Source: DATHXC01 sp035459965 (lineage in GTDB: Bacteria; Pseudomonadota; Gammaproteobacteria; Burkholderiales; Methylophilaceae). From it: 64,000 bases of DNA. The stretch's first letter is position 1; each line of letters opens with the position of its first letter. The position numbers and the translations under genes were made by a program. Of the stretch, positions 1 through 8,341 are shown piece after piece. Under the pieces are notes generated by a model that ran no database searches, was not told the DNA's origin, and saw only the letters and a program-made list of their open reading frames with translations. The DNA is taken from assembly GCA_035459965.1 (NCBI GenBank), contig DATHXC010000005.1:62001-126000 (forward strand), written 5' to 3'.

Positions 1-953
1 GTGACCTCGACAATAAGCAGCTCTTCGTCGAAACCGATTACAGGGTCTATCACCCGTACCGTCTTATTCGGCACCCACAATGAACCGTCGCCCTGGCGCC
101 ACCCTTTGACCGTGTAGGTGGTCTGTACGGCTTTGGCGGCCCGGTATAGTCGCTCGTATTGCACGCGCTGCGAACAGTCCAGTTGCGTTACCTGGCCAGA
201 TTGCTGGATGATCAGCTTGCGATTGCGCGGGACCGTAATGTCGGTCATCGATGCCGACATGCCAGAGACTGTTTCAGCGAAATCCTCATCGTTGCCCGAG
301 CGCTGGCCTTTGCAGACATAGGTGCTGAACACGTCTTTGTAATCCAGCTGCGCGTCCGCACTCAGGATATTGCCGTCAGGCTTCCCGTATTTAAGGCTGG
401 TCACACACCGACCGCCGCTGCCGGCGTTGATCAGGATCATCCTGCCTTCCGCATCATCGGTCGACAGCAACTGACGAATCGCCAGCATCCGTCCGATGGA
501 TTCGTAAGCGCTCTCCCCCGTATCGATCTGGTGATCGGCAATGGCCGGCCCGGTATCCGCTTCTGCAATCACGGTAATGCCGTAGGCCTTCGCAATGTCC
601 GTGGCTATGCGCTCAATTTTGCGGTTACGCCACTGGCCGCTGCCATAGTCAGCTGCGCAATCCACCATGTCGGCCGTCTTGCTGCGTCCATTAACACCCA
701 CGGTCACACTGGTGTCGTTGTAGCTAATGGGGGTTGAATCGACAAAGCCTGTCAGGACCTTATCGGCGCCGATATATACTTCGCACAAGTCGAACGGCTT
801 AACCATGCGCGGAATCTCCGTTGCGCCTGGCCATGTCCTGGTAATGCCGAGTTTGAAATCACGGGATTGACGCTCGATGCCGGCTGTAATTTCAACGGAC
901 AGCCAGCCGCCGTAATCCTTGCCGTTCACCCGTAGTTTCACCTCATCTGTCAT
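1..953 (-). CDS. Mu gpP-like baseplate hub protein, 3' end cut by the window
   Basis: The reading frame opens at an ATG overlapping the stop of the upstream gpN-like gene (ATGA) and stays open to the window edge, giving about 317 residues. The protein starts MTDEVKLRVNGKDYGGW and contains SADAQLDYKDVFSTYVCKGQ, which fits the Mu gpP / GPD-like late-control family that forms the hub of contractile tails. Mu gpP is about 380 residues, so the C-terminal fifth or so should lie outside. Its place directly after a gpN-like gene matches Mu gene order. The family call rests on sequence character and order, not on a search. Confidence 0.82.
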   Translation of the reverse strand, partial: MTDEVKLRVNGKDYGGWLSVEITAGIERQSRDFKLGITRTWPGATEIPRMVKPFDLCEVYIGADKVLTGFVDSTPISYNDTSVTVGVNGRSKTADMVDCAADYGSGQWRNRKIERIATDIAKAYGITVIAEADTGPAIADHQIDTGESAYESIGRMLAIRQLLSTDDAEGRMILINAGSGGRCVTSLKYGKPDGNILSADAQLDYKDVFSTYVCKGQRSGNDEDFAETVSGMSASMTDITVPRNRKLIIQQSGQVTQLDCSQRVQYERLYRAAKAVQTTYTVKGWRQGDGSLWVPNKTVRVIDPVIGFDEELLIVEV

Positions 954-2146
954 ACACTCAGCACCTTGATGGTTTCAGCAGGGATAAATCCCGGATGCCG
1001 CAACTTGTTACGGGCAACGATTTCGCCTTCCCTGTCCACCGACTCATATAAATCGTAGGACAGCACCAGAGCAGGCTGCACGACCTTTGGCGTGAGGTTG
1101 ACCAACCGGGCCGCGTTCTGCACCTTGACGGTCATATCGGCATGGACCTTCGCACGCAGATCCACAAGCGCCAGGAACAGGCTGTCATTCACCTGGGCGG
1201 ATTCATTGTCGATGGTGGTCAATAACTCACTCTGCAGCTTTACTGCATCGTCATACACCGGCAGCGCCATCGTGGCGGTCATGCCGGCACTTTGCGCAAT
1301 CAGCGTCTGCCGCAGCAGCTGGTTGATGGCATTGGTGTTAGTGGCCATCCTGGTGCGCGTAGGCGTATTGCCACTGCTACTGCCGGCAGGAAACAATGCG
1401 ACCGACCGCAAGGTTTTAAACACCCTTAAAAAATTTAGCGAACTGATATCACTCAAGCCACTGGCCAGGCTGATCACCGCACTTGTTTTGGAGAACAACC
1501 CGAAGATCCGGTCCGCCAGTTGGATAGGTGTCCGCACCAGGTCGCCGAGATCTGCCGGCAGCGCACTTACCGGATCGCCGAGTATGCCGCCTACATTGCC
1601 CAGGGCACCCTCAAGGCCCGTAATAGCCTTGTTGAATACCGATACTGCATCCTGGACAGCAAAGTCAGGCAGGTTGTCGACTGAAAATACCTTGCTGAAA
1701 TCCTCTTTTGCAGCGGCTTCCAGCACATCCACCGACCGGGCCGATTGCGCACCTGGTGCGTTGTTCGCAGCCGGAAAAGCCAGCTCGCCGGTTTCAACGA
1801 ATGCAAGCTGGAACCGGCACATGCCACCTTCGGCATTGCTATGGCTGACACTCACATCCGTTACCGTGACGATCATCCGGCCAAACCAGGGATGCACCAA
1901 CTCGCCAGGGCCTGCCTTTTCGATCGCTTCCAGCAGATTGTCACGGGCCGCCATGTACTCGGGGCCGATGACAAAGGCGGTCAGGTTGCGCTCACGTGCC
2001 TTGCGACCCATGTCTTCCGTGTTCGGTACATCCTTCTGTGGATATTCGAACACCTGGACACGCCGGCCTACCTTAGAATCGTCGGACTCGACAACAAAAG
2101 GTACGCCCCGGAATGAAGCGGGCTGTAATTTTTCTTTCCAGCTCAT
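950..2146 (-). CDS. Mu gpN-like DNA circularisation / baseplate protein
   Basis: A 398-residue protein. The N-terminal 120 residues (SWKEKLQPASFRGVPFVVES, HPWFGRMIVTVTDVSVSHS) match the pattern of the DNA_circ_N family, to which Mu gpN belongs. In Mu this protein is a baseplate component, and the name DNA circularisation is historical. The rest is probably helical and contains an alanine-rich stretch. The gene starts one base after the tape-measure stop and its own stop overlaps the next start as ATGA, so the three genes are translationally coupled. The length is a little under that of Mu gpN. Confidence 0.85.
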   Translation of the reverse strand: MSWKEKLQPASFRGVPFVVESDDSKVGRRVQVFEYPQKDVPNTEDMGRKARERNLTAFVIGPEYMAARDNLLEAIEKAGPGELVHPWFGRMIVTVTDVSVSHSNAEGGMCRFQLAFVETGELAFPAANNAPGAQSARSVDVLEAAAKEDFSKVFSVDNLPDFAVQDAVSVFNKAITGLEGALGNVGGILGDPVSALPADLGDLVRTPIQLADRIFGLFSKTSAVISLASGLSDISSLNFLRVFKTLRSVALFPAGSSSGNTPTRTRMATNTNAINQLLRQTLIAQSAGMTATMALPVYDDAVKLQSELLTTIDNESAQVNDSLFLALVDLRAKVHADMTVKVQNAARLVNLTPKVVQPALVLSYDLYESVDREGEIVARNKLRHPGFIPAETIKVLSV

Positions 2147-3700
2147 TTAGTGACCTGACAATAGATGTTGCCGATATCCGACATCCGGGTTAAGGCTGAA
2201 GCCGGGCTGATTCGTCTTGCCTGCATCTGCACGCGTGCCCGCTGGCGCGTTTTCAAAACGCACCGTCATCTCACCATTGACTTGGGCTCTACCGCTCGAC
2301 AGCGCGTTAGAAGACTGCAGCGGTGTGGCTGCGCCGCCCGTTACGTTAACGCGCGGTGTCGTGGTAAATAGATTCTTGACCCAATCCGGGATCATGCCGG
2401 TGAATGCCTGCGTAATTGCCCTGATCTTGGCAGGCAGCCAGGCGACGAAACTGACAAACCATTGTTTGATCAGGTCCCAATTGGTATAGACCAGGTAAGC
2501 GGCAGTTGCCAGCGCCAGGATGATGCCGAGAGGCGTGGCCAATAGAGCGCCGCCGATCGTCAGGATGGCCCGGCCGACCAGGAACAATACCTTTACCAGC
2601 GTCCCTGCCCAGCCGATGGCTGTCATGATGCCGGCGCCGATTGCACTCCAGCCCCCCACCAAAACCACCAGGGCAGAACCGAAACGCAGCACAGCACCGA
2701 CGATCGACAGCACCGCCGCGATCGGCCCGGCAATGAATGCAATGCCCAGGCCAACCACCACACCTTTCAAACCACCCAGCATTTCAACCACCGACGCCAC
2801 GGCGCGGGCTGTATCACGGATATCCACTGCCACGGCTTTCCAGTCGACGTCGCGCATGGCGGTTGCAATGTCGGTAATCGTGCTGACGATTTCAGCCTGC
2901 AGCCATTCCTTATTGACCGCCAACCAGTCGGACATACTACCGATAATCGGTTTGATCACCGGTACCAGCTTTGCCAGGGCATTGCCTATGTTCGCTTTGA
3001 TCTGAGTTTGCAGGGTGGCATGCGCGTCGCCCAGGTCATCCAGCTGACCGATGGATTCTTTCGTGATAATGGCGCCAAGCCGTTCCTGCTCTTTAATCCA
3101 TTCCGCGACCGCTGCCTTGCCCTTGATCAGGATCGGTATCATTTTGGTACCACCCTTGCCGAACAGCTCCATGGCCATCCGGGTGCGCTTGGCAGGATCT
3201 TCATTTTTCATGAAGGCATCTGCCAGGTCCGGCAATACACCGGTCAGGCTTTGCAAGTTGCCCTTGGCATCTTTCAGCGGGATCTTCAGCCGGCTCATTA
3301 AGCCAGCGAAGCCCTTGTCTTTTCCGGCCGCACCTTCTGCGATGCCCTTATTGAATTTGGTGAATGACATCTCGGCATCTTCTACGGTGCCGCCTACCTG
3401 GCCCAGCATGTTGACCATGGCCTGGAAATCATCGACCGCAGCCCCGGTCCGTTCGCCGGAATCCTGCACGCTGCCTGCAAAATCAACGGCTGCAGCACTC
3501 GCCCTCAAAGCGCCGAACGCGAAAGCACTGAACGATGCGAAGGCAGGCAAGCCCACCTTGCGCATCAATTCACCGCCTGCGGTGCCGATATCTCGGATGG
3601 ATTTATGGGTCAACCTGGTGGCGCGAGTGATGTTTTTCAGCACAGGGGATATACGATCGACCGCACTCAATATCGCTTTTAACTGGAATTTATCAGCCAT
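2147..3700 (-). CDS. Tail tape measure protein
   Basis: A 517-residue protein with a helical N-terminal half and a long hydrophobic centre (residues about 300-400, rich in G, A, V, L and I with several potential membrane-spanning helices), the usual make-up of tape measure proteins. It follows the tail chaperone and precedes gpN, the Mu order. It is short for the family. With the common rule of about 1.5 angstrom of tail per residue, the tail would be near 75-80 nm (inference). The ATG lies inside the last codons of the frameshift extension of the chaperone, so translation of the two is coupled. Confidence 0.85.
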   Translation of the reverse strand: MADKFQLKAILSAVDRISPVLKNITRATRLTHKSIRDIGTAGGELMRKVGLPAFASFSAFAFGALRASAAAVDFAGSVQDSGERTGAAVDDFQAMVNMLGQVGGTVEDAEMSFTKFNKGIAEGAAGKDKGFAGLMSRLKIPLKDAKGNLQSLTGVLPDLADAFMKNEDPAKRTRMAMELFGKGGTKMIPILIKGKAAVAEWIKEQERLGAIITKESIGQLDDLGDAHATLQTQIKANIGNALAKLVPVIKPIIGSMSDWLAVNKEWLQAEIVSTITDIATAMRDVDWKAVAVDIRDTARAVASVVEMLGGLKGVVVGLGIAFIAGPIAAVLSIVGAVLRFGSALVVLVGGWSAIGAGIMTAIGWAGTLVKVLFLVGRAILTIGGALLATPLGIILALATAAYLVYTNWDLIKQWFVSFVAWLPAKIRAITQAFTGMIPDWVKNLFTTTPRVNVTGGAATPLQSSNALSSGRAQVNGEMTVRFENAPAGTRADAGKTNQPGFSLNPDVGYRQHLLSGH

Positions 3701-4132
3701 CAGGGTTCACCAATTTATGCAGGCGAGTTGCCTGTTCTTCGTGCATTAAAATCTTGCTTAGCGGAAAGTTCATTACGAGGTCGGGCGCGAGACGCCAAAA
3801 ATAGGCAATCTCGTATACCCGGTTTTCAAATACACCCTCGCCTGTTAAACCGCCGCTTCCACTCCGAAAAAACCCATCACCACACCCATCAGGCTGGATA
3901 AATCGGGCCCGCTAAGCTGACCGACAGAACTTGGCGGTATGCCACCCAATACAACGATGTACTTGGCGATCACCTTGGTGCGGATCTCGATAGCGGGTTC
4001 ATCACCATCACCGGGCAGGATGAGGTAAGGGAAACCGATATCGATGATCTGCTGCCCGGTGGGCTCTTTTAATTCAATCGAAGTGACATCAGTACCATGC
4101 GCCTGGATAGGCCTGGTTAAAGGCGTAATCAT
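3693..4132 (-). CDS. Tail assembly chaperone, predicted -1 frameshift fusion (146 aa)
   Basis: The first 88 residues are those of the upstream chaperone. A heptamer G GGT TTT in the correct phase near its 3' end would let ribosomes slip back one base. The -1 frame then stays open for 58 codons (containing FWRLAPDLVMNFPLSKIL) and ends inside the first codons of the tape measure gene. The +1 frame closes quickly, so only the -1 frame behaves as coding. This mirrors the lambda gpG/gpGT arrangement, in which the extension recruits the tape measure protein. Mu itself is reported to use a -2 shift, so the direction differs here. The shift is predicted from sequence only. Confidence 0.75.
3845..4132 (-). 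CDS. Tail assembly chaperone, unshifted product (Mu gp41-like)
   Basis: A 95-residue acidic protein lying between the tube and tape measure genes, the slot of the Mu gp41 / Phage_TAC_7 family. It begins MITPLTRPIQAHGTDVTSIE, with the ThxxxLxEPxG-type N-terminal strand (IELKEPTGQQIIDIG) seen in that family. The start overlaps the tube stop by four bases (ATGA). The unshifted product stops seven codons after the slippery heptamer. It is expected to be made in excess over the fusion. Confidence 0.8.
   Translation of the reverse strand: MITPLTRPIQAHGTDVTSIELKEPTGQQIIDIGFPYLILPGDGDEPAIEIRTKVIAKYIVVLGGIPPSSVGQLSGPDLSSLMGVVMGFFGVEAAV
3869..3875 (-). other. Slippery heptamer GGGTTTT for -1 frameshifting
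   Basis: On the minus strand the zero-frame reading is ATG GGT TTT TTC, so the heptamer G GGT TTT fits the X XXY YYZ rule, and two further T residues follow. I did not identify a convincing downstream pseudoknot by eye. Confidence 0.7.
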
Positions 4133-4500
4133 GACCAGATGCCTTTAGTACCATTGAACTCCAGCTCAACCTCGCCGCTGTCGCTCTTGAACACCGGCTC
4201 GCCGATCAGGAATGCACCGGACAAGGTATAGACTTTGCCGTTGATGAATTCGGCAGTGACGGTCATATCGCTGCTTTCATTCAATTTATCCTGGGGAAAG
4301 TTCGCCCCATAAATAAAAGTGCCTTTAATCGACGGGGTGCGGGCTGTCTCTTTCAAGCCAGCCACGCCGCTCTGGCCCATGACGGTTTCACGAACAGTGT
4401 CCGTCAGGGGTGCCTCAATGCCGCTGTCGCTTTTCAGCTCCAGCTGATCACCGTCAACCTTCACGTAGCAGGTGCCGGCGACTTTTGGTGCTTGTGCCAT
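4129..4500 (-). CDS. Tail tube protein (Mu gpM-like)
   Basis: A 123-residue protein of the Mu-type tail tube family. It begins MAQAPKVAGTCYVKVDGDQ and contains the family-like IEAPLTDTVRETVMGQSG and TPSIKGTFIYG segments. The tube forms the inner pipe of the contractile tail and is one of the most abundant virion proteins. It follows the sheath gene after a hairpin with a T run. Its 5' leader (ATTCCTGAAAGGAA, five bases, ATG) is identical in sequence and spacing to that of the major capsid gene, which suggests matched expression. Confidence 0.88.
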   Translation of the reverse strand: MAQAPKVAGTCYVKVDGDQLELKSDSGIEAPLTDTVRETVMGQSGVAGLKETARTPSIKGTFIYGANFPQDKLNESSDMTVTAEFINGKVYTLSGAFLIGEPVFKSDSGEVELEFNGTKGIWS

Positions 4501-4505
4501 GGTCT

Positions 4506-4519
4506 TTCCTTTCAGGAAT
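4506..4519 (-). repeat. Leader copy 1, ATTCCTGAAAGGAA, before the tube gene
   Basis: This 14-base block contains the Shine-Dalgarno AAAGGAA and lies five bases before the tube ATG. An exact second copy lies at the same distance before the capsid ATG. TTCC and GGAA within it could pair weakly and modulate ribosome access. Confidence 0.75.
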
Positions 4520-4520
4520 C

Positions 4521-4541
4521 AAAAAAGGCCGCTAGGCGGCC
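4521..4541 (-). terminator. Intercistronic terminator-like hairpin between sheath and tube
   Basis: On the minus strand GGCCGC-CTA-GCGGCC is followed by six T residues. It lies between two genes of the same late transcript, so it should attenuate, be antiterminated, or define a 3' end of the sheath message. Confidence 0.8.
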
Positions 4542-4550
4542 GTGGGTTGT

Positions 4551-6038
4551 TTATGCGGAATACTGCAGGCGGAACTGCGCAAGTGCAGCAAACACACGCA
4601 GCTGGTTCACCAGGTCAGGCGGATACAGCACGTTTACCCGGTTAGGATCTGTCGCATCACGTTCCACGATCAGGTTTGCGTTGAATGCTTTCGCGTTCTC
4701 AACGATCCCCAGCTCTTCCATGGCGGCATATTCCGCAAGCAGCTCGCCGCGGATAACCTTCGGTGTGACGATCGCCTGGCCAGCAGCAAAGCGTTGACCG
4801 TCGTCCCCCAGCTTATGGCGCGGATACTTCTGCGTGATCACATAGCGCATGCGCCGGATGACATAGGCCAGCGTGTGCATGGTTTCACTATCCAGGTAAC
4901 TCGGGTCGCCCTGGTTGAATGAGTTTTTCTGGTACGTGGTGATCGCACGCTCGATACGCACAGTACCGCCGCCGATCAAGCTTGTTGCAATGCCGGCATT
5001 CAACAGGCTTTGACGTTCCGTTAGGATAAATCGGCTATTGATCGGCGCCGGCAGAATGCCTGTCAGCTCGCCGGTCTGTGTCGGTCTGGCTGGATCTGCC
5101 TTAATGAATACCGCATTACGTGCACCATATGCAGCTGCATATTCCCAGCATGGGTTCGGTACACCCTTCTCAAAACCAGCGATGGTGTGATGCTGATCGT
5201 TGCGGCCCAGGCCAAGCGTGACCAGGTTAGCAAAGGTGTCAGCAGCGGCACTGTACACGTGGCCATAAATCTGGCGGTTATATGCCCAGCGGCCGACCGT
5301 GTCATTCATGAACGTCTTGAACGCATCCAGCGAAGTGGCGTCGGTGTACGGGTGAATAATAAAATCGTATTCATTGTCCCCCAGCGCAGCCAGGGCGGTT
5401 GCCAGGGTTGGAGTGCCTGCACCCGCTACGCCTGCAGCGACAGCAACTGTAATGCCAGCCGGGGTTTTTTCGCTGCCGGCCGCGCCACGGTAATTGGTCT
5501 GGATGCGGATATCGTTGCTGATCACGCCTTTATGCCGAGAGGTGGCAGTGACCACACCAACCGCAGCAGTTGCAGTGATCGGCAAGGAAGTGTCGGCATT
5601 GATCGCTGCAGCAATGGCAGCGGCAATGGCAGTGACTGAATCGCCGCTGGCCACTGCGATCTGTAGCTTGGTGGCGCCGACATAAAGTGCCAAGGTGCCC
5701 GAGCCTGTCGCTGGCCCTGTAACCGTGATGGTGTAAGTGGCTGCAACGCCCGCGCCGGGATCATCCACTAACAACAAATGGACTTCGCCGATTGAATCAT
5801 TCAAGCGGTACAGTTCGTGCATTTTGGCAGCGATAGAACCTACGCCGGCAAGTTGACGGGCTTCGTCAGTTTTGGAAACAAGGACCGGTGTATTTGCAAC
5901 ACCCGTTCCCGCTGCCAGTTTGTTGCCGATGATCAGGCCGCGCAATTCCTGGGTGAAATAACCCGCCTGCGAATTGTCCACCTCTGCATAGAACAGCGGG
6001 ACGCGCAGGTTATTGGGGATGGTGTTGAAAGAAACCAT
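4551..6038 (-). CDS. Contractile tail sheath protein (Mu gpL-like)
   Basis: A 495-residue protein, the usual length of Mu-type sheaths. The N-terminus has the Mu-type MVSFNTIPNNLRVPLFYAEV and the C-terminus carries the PDLVNQLRVFAALAQFRLQY segment that docks on the tube. The middle contains an inserted Ala/Thr/Val-rich domain (residues about 100-210). It shows that the virion is a myovirus. The start is supported by AAAGGAG seven bases upstream. It is preceded and followed by hairpins with T tracts. Confidence 0.93.
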   Translation of the reverse strand: MVSFNTIPNNLRVPLFYAEVDNSQAGYFTQELRGLIIGNKLAAGTGVANTPVLVSKTDEARQLAGVGSIAAKMHELYRLNDSIGEVHLLLVDDPGAGVAATYTITVTGPATGSGTLALYVGATKLQIAVASGDSVTAIAAAIAAAINADTSLPITATAAVGVVTATSRHKGVISNDIRIQTNYRGAAGSEKTPAGITVAVAAGVAGAGTPTLATALAALGDNEYDFIIHPYTDATSLDAFKTFMNDTVGRWAYNRQIYGHVYSAAADTFANLVTLGLGRNDQHHTIAGFEKGVPNPCWEYAAAYGARNAVFIKADPARPTQTGELTGILPAPINSRFILTERQSLLNAGIATSLIGGGTVRIERAITTYQKNSFNQGDPSYLDSETMHTLAYVIRRMRYVITQKYPRHKLGDDGQRFAAGQAIVTPKVIRGELLAEYAAMEELGIVENAKAFNANLIVERDATDPNRVNVLYPPDLVNQLRVFAALAQFRLQYSA

Positions 6039-6057
6039 TGCCTTGCTCCTTTATAAA

Positions 6058-6080
6058 AACAAAAACCCGCCGAAGCGGGT
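6058..6080 (-). terminator. Intercistronic terminator-like hairpin before the sheath gene
   Basis: On the minus strand ACCCGC-TTCG-GCGGGT is followed by TTTTGTTTTT. The stable UUCG tetraloop and T tract fit an intrinsic terminator co-directional with the late genes. Confidence 0.8.
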
Positions 6081-6100
6081 CTGGTAATGCGGTTGATGGA

Positions 6101-6274
6101 TTATTTTTTCGGGGTTTTTTCTTCTGCAGGCGGCTCAGTTATTTCAACATCCTCATCTGCAATGCGGCGCTGCCAGTACACATCATGCTCATCGACAGTA
6201 TCACCGGTTGCAGCGAGAAAACCGCCGCGCCCGGGATGTGGTATTTGCTTGCCTTCTTTCGGTTTGATAAACAT
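6101..6274 (-). CDS. Mu gp38-like small protein (DUF2635)
   Basis: A 57-residue frame starting MFIKPKEGKQIPHPGRGGFL and ending EEKTPKK. The pattern KP..G..v.dP..g..L...G..V....YW.rR is typical of DUF2635 (Mu gp38), which is always encoded just before the sheath. AAGGAAAA precedes the ATG. Its function in the tail is not established. The position between the gp37-like and sheath genes is exactly that of Mu. Confidence 0.8.
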   Translation of the reverse strand: MFIKPKEGKQIPHPGRGGFLAATGDTVDEHDVYWQRRIADEDVEITEPPAEEKTPKK

Positions 6275-6287
6275 GGTTTTTCCTTAG

Positions 6288-6866
6288 CTAAGTTTGTGGA
6301 ACGTCTATAGTCAGGGCGGCATCAATGGTGCCATCCGGGCCGGTACTGCCTAAATTGGTGTTGTGCGGACTGATCATATCGATATCGATATGAAGCGTTT
6401 CGAACGGGCCTAGCCCGGCATTCACGATAGCCTGGTAGGTATCGGCCTCCGTGATCTCCGTCTGCGCTGAAAATTCGAACTGGTAGTAGAACCGGGCACG
6501 GTCAATATCCAGCGTTTGCCCACCCTCATATTCAATCGGGCCATGATCTTCATCCGGCTGCCAGGACAACAACGCTGCGAACAACTTATTGCGCAGCGGG
6601 ATTATATTCAAGATACTGGCATTGCCTTTTTCATCGACAGCATTGTCCAGCACCACGACCACGCCAAATGCATCACGTATCAGCTGCTGGTAACCATTGG
6701 ATGATTCATTGGCTTCTGCCCTGTCATCCAACGGGATCACATAGGCGGCCGGCAGGTCCATCTTGGCAGCGGGATCTAACAGCGCAAATTCAGCGGCGCC
6801 GGATATCCGCCCTGCAAATGTTTCAGGGAGGCGTTGCTTTAAAGCATCAATGACTGAAAGTATCAA
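6288..6866 (-). CDS. Mu gp37-like tail protein (probable tail terminator)
   Basis: A 192-residue protein beginning MILSVIDALKQRLPETFAGR, with LPAAYVIPL and an FGVVVVLDN strand, the fold signature of the Gp37/tail-terminator group. It lies between the tail-completion gene and the gp38-like gene as in Mu. Tail terminators cap the tube and join it to the head. The family assignment is good, and the terminator role is inferred from fold and position. Confidence 0.75.
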   Translation of the reverse strand: MILSVIDALKQRLPETFAGRISGAAEFALLDPAAKMDLPAAYVIPLDDRAEANESSNGYQQLIRDAFGVVVVLDNAVDEKGNASILNIIPLRNKLFAALLSWQPDEDHGPIEYEGGQTLDIDRARFYYQFEFSAQTEITEADTYQAIVNAGLGPFETLHIDIDMISPHNTNLGSTGPDGTIDAALTIDVPQT

Positions 6867-7274
6867 TTATCGCCTCGGTATGATTGAGTCCTGCAGCGAA
6901 CGCAGGATGGCATTGCGCGAGATATCACGCCGGGCATCCAGCGCCTCAGTCATGTTATTTTTACGCGGCGCCAGGTTGTTTTTGGTGCTGCCGTAGTGCA
7001 AAAATGCGGGGTAAAAATCCTTCATGCCTGGTATTTTTTCCGGCGCGATCCGCACCAGAAAGCCAGACCGTGAAACCTTGACCTTGATCGACCGGATCAT
7101 CATGCCGGTCTGCTTACCTGGAAACTCGCCGGGGCGGGATATAGCCTTTCTACCTATCAGCTTCCGGGCGATCTTTTGTATCGCACGGCCTTCAATACGC
7201 AACGTCTTGCGGATCTTCTTTTTATCAAAGTCCGCCCGGGTGAAGCCGGCAATGGTGACATTGGTATCAAGCAT
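6867..7274 (-). CDS. HK97 gp10-like tail completion / neck protein
   Basis: A 135-residue basic protein with SRPGEFPGKQTGMMIRSI followed by FLHYGSTKNNLAPRKNNM. The P.PG..TG.L..SI ... YA.ylEfGT....aRPF.. pattern is that of the HK97_gp10 family. The gene overlaps the head closure gene by eight bases. It sits where head and tail modules meet, as expected for a neck component. Confidence 0.75.
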   Translation of the reverse strand: MLDTNVTIAGFTRADFDKKKIRKTLRIEGRAIQKIARKLIGRKAISRPGEFPGKQTGMMIRSIKVKVSRSGFLVRIAPEKIPGMKDFYPAFLHYGSTKNNLAPRKNNMTEALDARRDISRNAILRSLQDSIIPRR

Positions 7275-7617
7275 TTCCCAGCTGCTCCGTTTCGATCAGC
7301 ACAAACTTATGCGCACCCTGCCAGTCACTCACTCGGCGTATCCGGTACCGGCTGCCACTAAATTCGATGACATGATTAGCAGTCACTGTCTTGTCCGTGA
7401 TCTCACTGGAAAATCGCACGGTGAAACGGTCGGTAACTGCAGCATCCACCTGCTGCGTACCAAAAAAGATTGCGCTACCGACTGGCTCATGTTTTGCCCA
7501 CACCGTTGCAAGGTCCGTATATTGCTGCGCAACACCCCCGCCCATAACGGGATTATCCTTTACAGCGCGGATTTTGATACGGCGCGTAAGCTCGCCAGCG
7601 CCCGGCATTGCCATCAC
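7267..7617 (-). CDS. Head closure protein (head-tail adaptor, SPP1 gp16 / HK97 gp7 type)
   Basis: A 116-residue protein with PGAGELTRRIKIR at the start, a central WAKHEPVGSAIFFGTQQVDA and FSGSRYRIRRVSDW near the end. This is the compact beta-barrel pattern of the phage head-tail joining family (G.l..Ri.iq......G.....w.....vWA.i.p). It overlaps the connector stop as ATGA. It closes the portal channel after packaging. Confidence 0.82.
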   Translation of the reverse strand: MMAMPGAGELTRRIKIRAVKDNPVMGGGVAQQYTDLATVWAKHEPVGSAIFFGTQQVDAAVTDRFTVRFSSEITDKTVTANHVIEFSGSRYRIRRVSDWQGAHKFVLIETEQLGNA

Positions 7618-8186
7618 ATACTCCAGGTTTTGTAGGGATCTAACAAAGACTCATAGAACCGTTCAGGGATAGGAGAGGTGATCGTCCCGTCGATGGTGGA
7701 TTCTCGGTTTTTATAAAGCGTACCGACAGTCAACAATATCCAGGACTTAATCCCGCCAGGCACTTTCGTCTCATCTCCATATCCAGCCACGTACCGCACG
7801 CGGACCGCATTCGCGGCATCAAAGCTCGATGGCCAGGATGTACCGTGGCCAGGAATCACCCAATTTTTAAGCCCAGCGTTATCTAGGTAATAATCAGATC
7901 CCGCAATGGTTTGCTCGATGCCATCGCTGTCCAGGTATTTCACACTGGTGATCGATGCCACAGGCACGTGCGGCAACTCGATTTCATTTCCAGGGAAACT
8001 GTCCAGTACCAGCTCCAGGGTTTGAGTGACCAGCGCCCGCCCTATTCGGTGTTCCGCAGCTGCACGGGCAGCAGTGATGTAGATACTGATCAGCGAGTCA
8101 TCATCACCACTATCTGCCTTGCAATGCAATTTCGCTTCAGCCAGCGTGACCGGCTCTGAAGCTGGCGGGGTAATCACAATAATCAT
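7614..8186 (-). CDS. Head-tail connector protein (gp6-like)
   Basis: A 190-residue protein beginning MIIVITPPASEPVTLAEAKL, with HCKADSGDDDSLISIYITAA and RIGRALVTQTLELVLDSFP, the standard pattern of the phage gp6-like connector family. Its C-terminal part carries YVAGYGD and a helical tail. It would form the ring below the portal. Its ATG overlaps the TGA of the small gene upstream. Confidence 0.88.
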   Translation of the reverse strand: MIIVITPPASEPVTLAEAKLHCKADSGDDDSLISIYITAARAAAEHRIGRALVTQTLELVLDSFPGNEIELPHVPVASITSVKYLDSDGIEQTIAGSDYYLDNAGLKNWVIPGHGTSWPSSFDAANAVRVRYVAGYGDETKVPGGIKSWILLTVGTLYKNRESTIDGTITSPIPERFYESLLDPYKTWSM

Positions 8187-8341
8187 CGCTTACTCCGTTG
8201 CACATTGGAAGAACGCATTGCCGATACTTGAGGAATGCGCTTGTCTGTTTGTTGGTTGCTGCTGATTAATCGGCGCCCAGGTTTAACGGTAAGCGTAGGG
8301 TCGGTTTCGCTATATAGGCACTTGAGTAAAAGTAGAAGCAT
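8183..8341 (-). CDS. Small basic protein, 52 aa, unknown
   Basis: The frame MLLLLLKCLYSETDPTLTVK to VQRSKR fits exactly between its neighbours: its ATG overlaps the upstream TAA (TAATG) and its TGA overlaps the connector ATG. This double coupling is the main evidence that it is translated. It has a short leucine-rich start and a basic, polar remainder. I do not recognise it. Confidence 0.5.
   Translation of the reverse strand: MLLLLLKCLYSETDPTLTVKPGRRLISSNQQTDKRIPQVSAMRSSNVQRSKR

Noticed and set aside
1092..2150. 352-aa open frame on the plus strand opposite the gpN-like gene
   Set aside because: It is antisense to a well-supported gene, is rich in Ser/Arg/Leu without domain features, and has no ribosome site.
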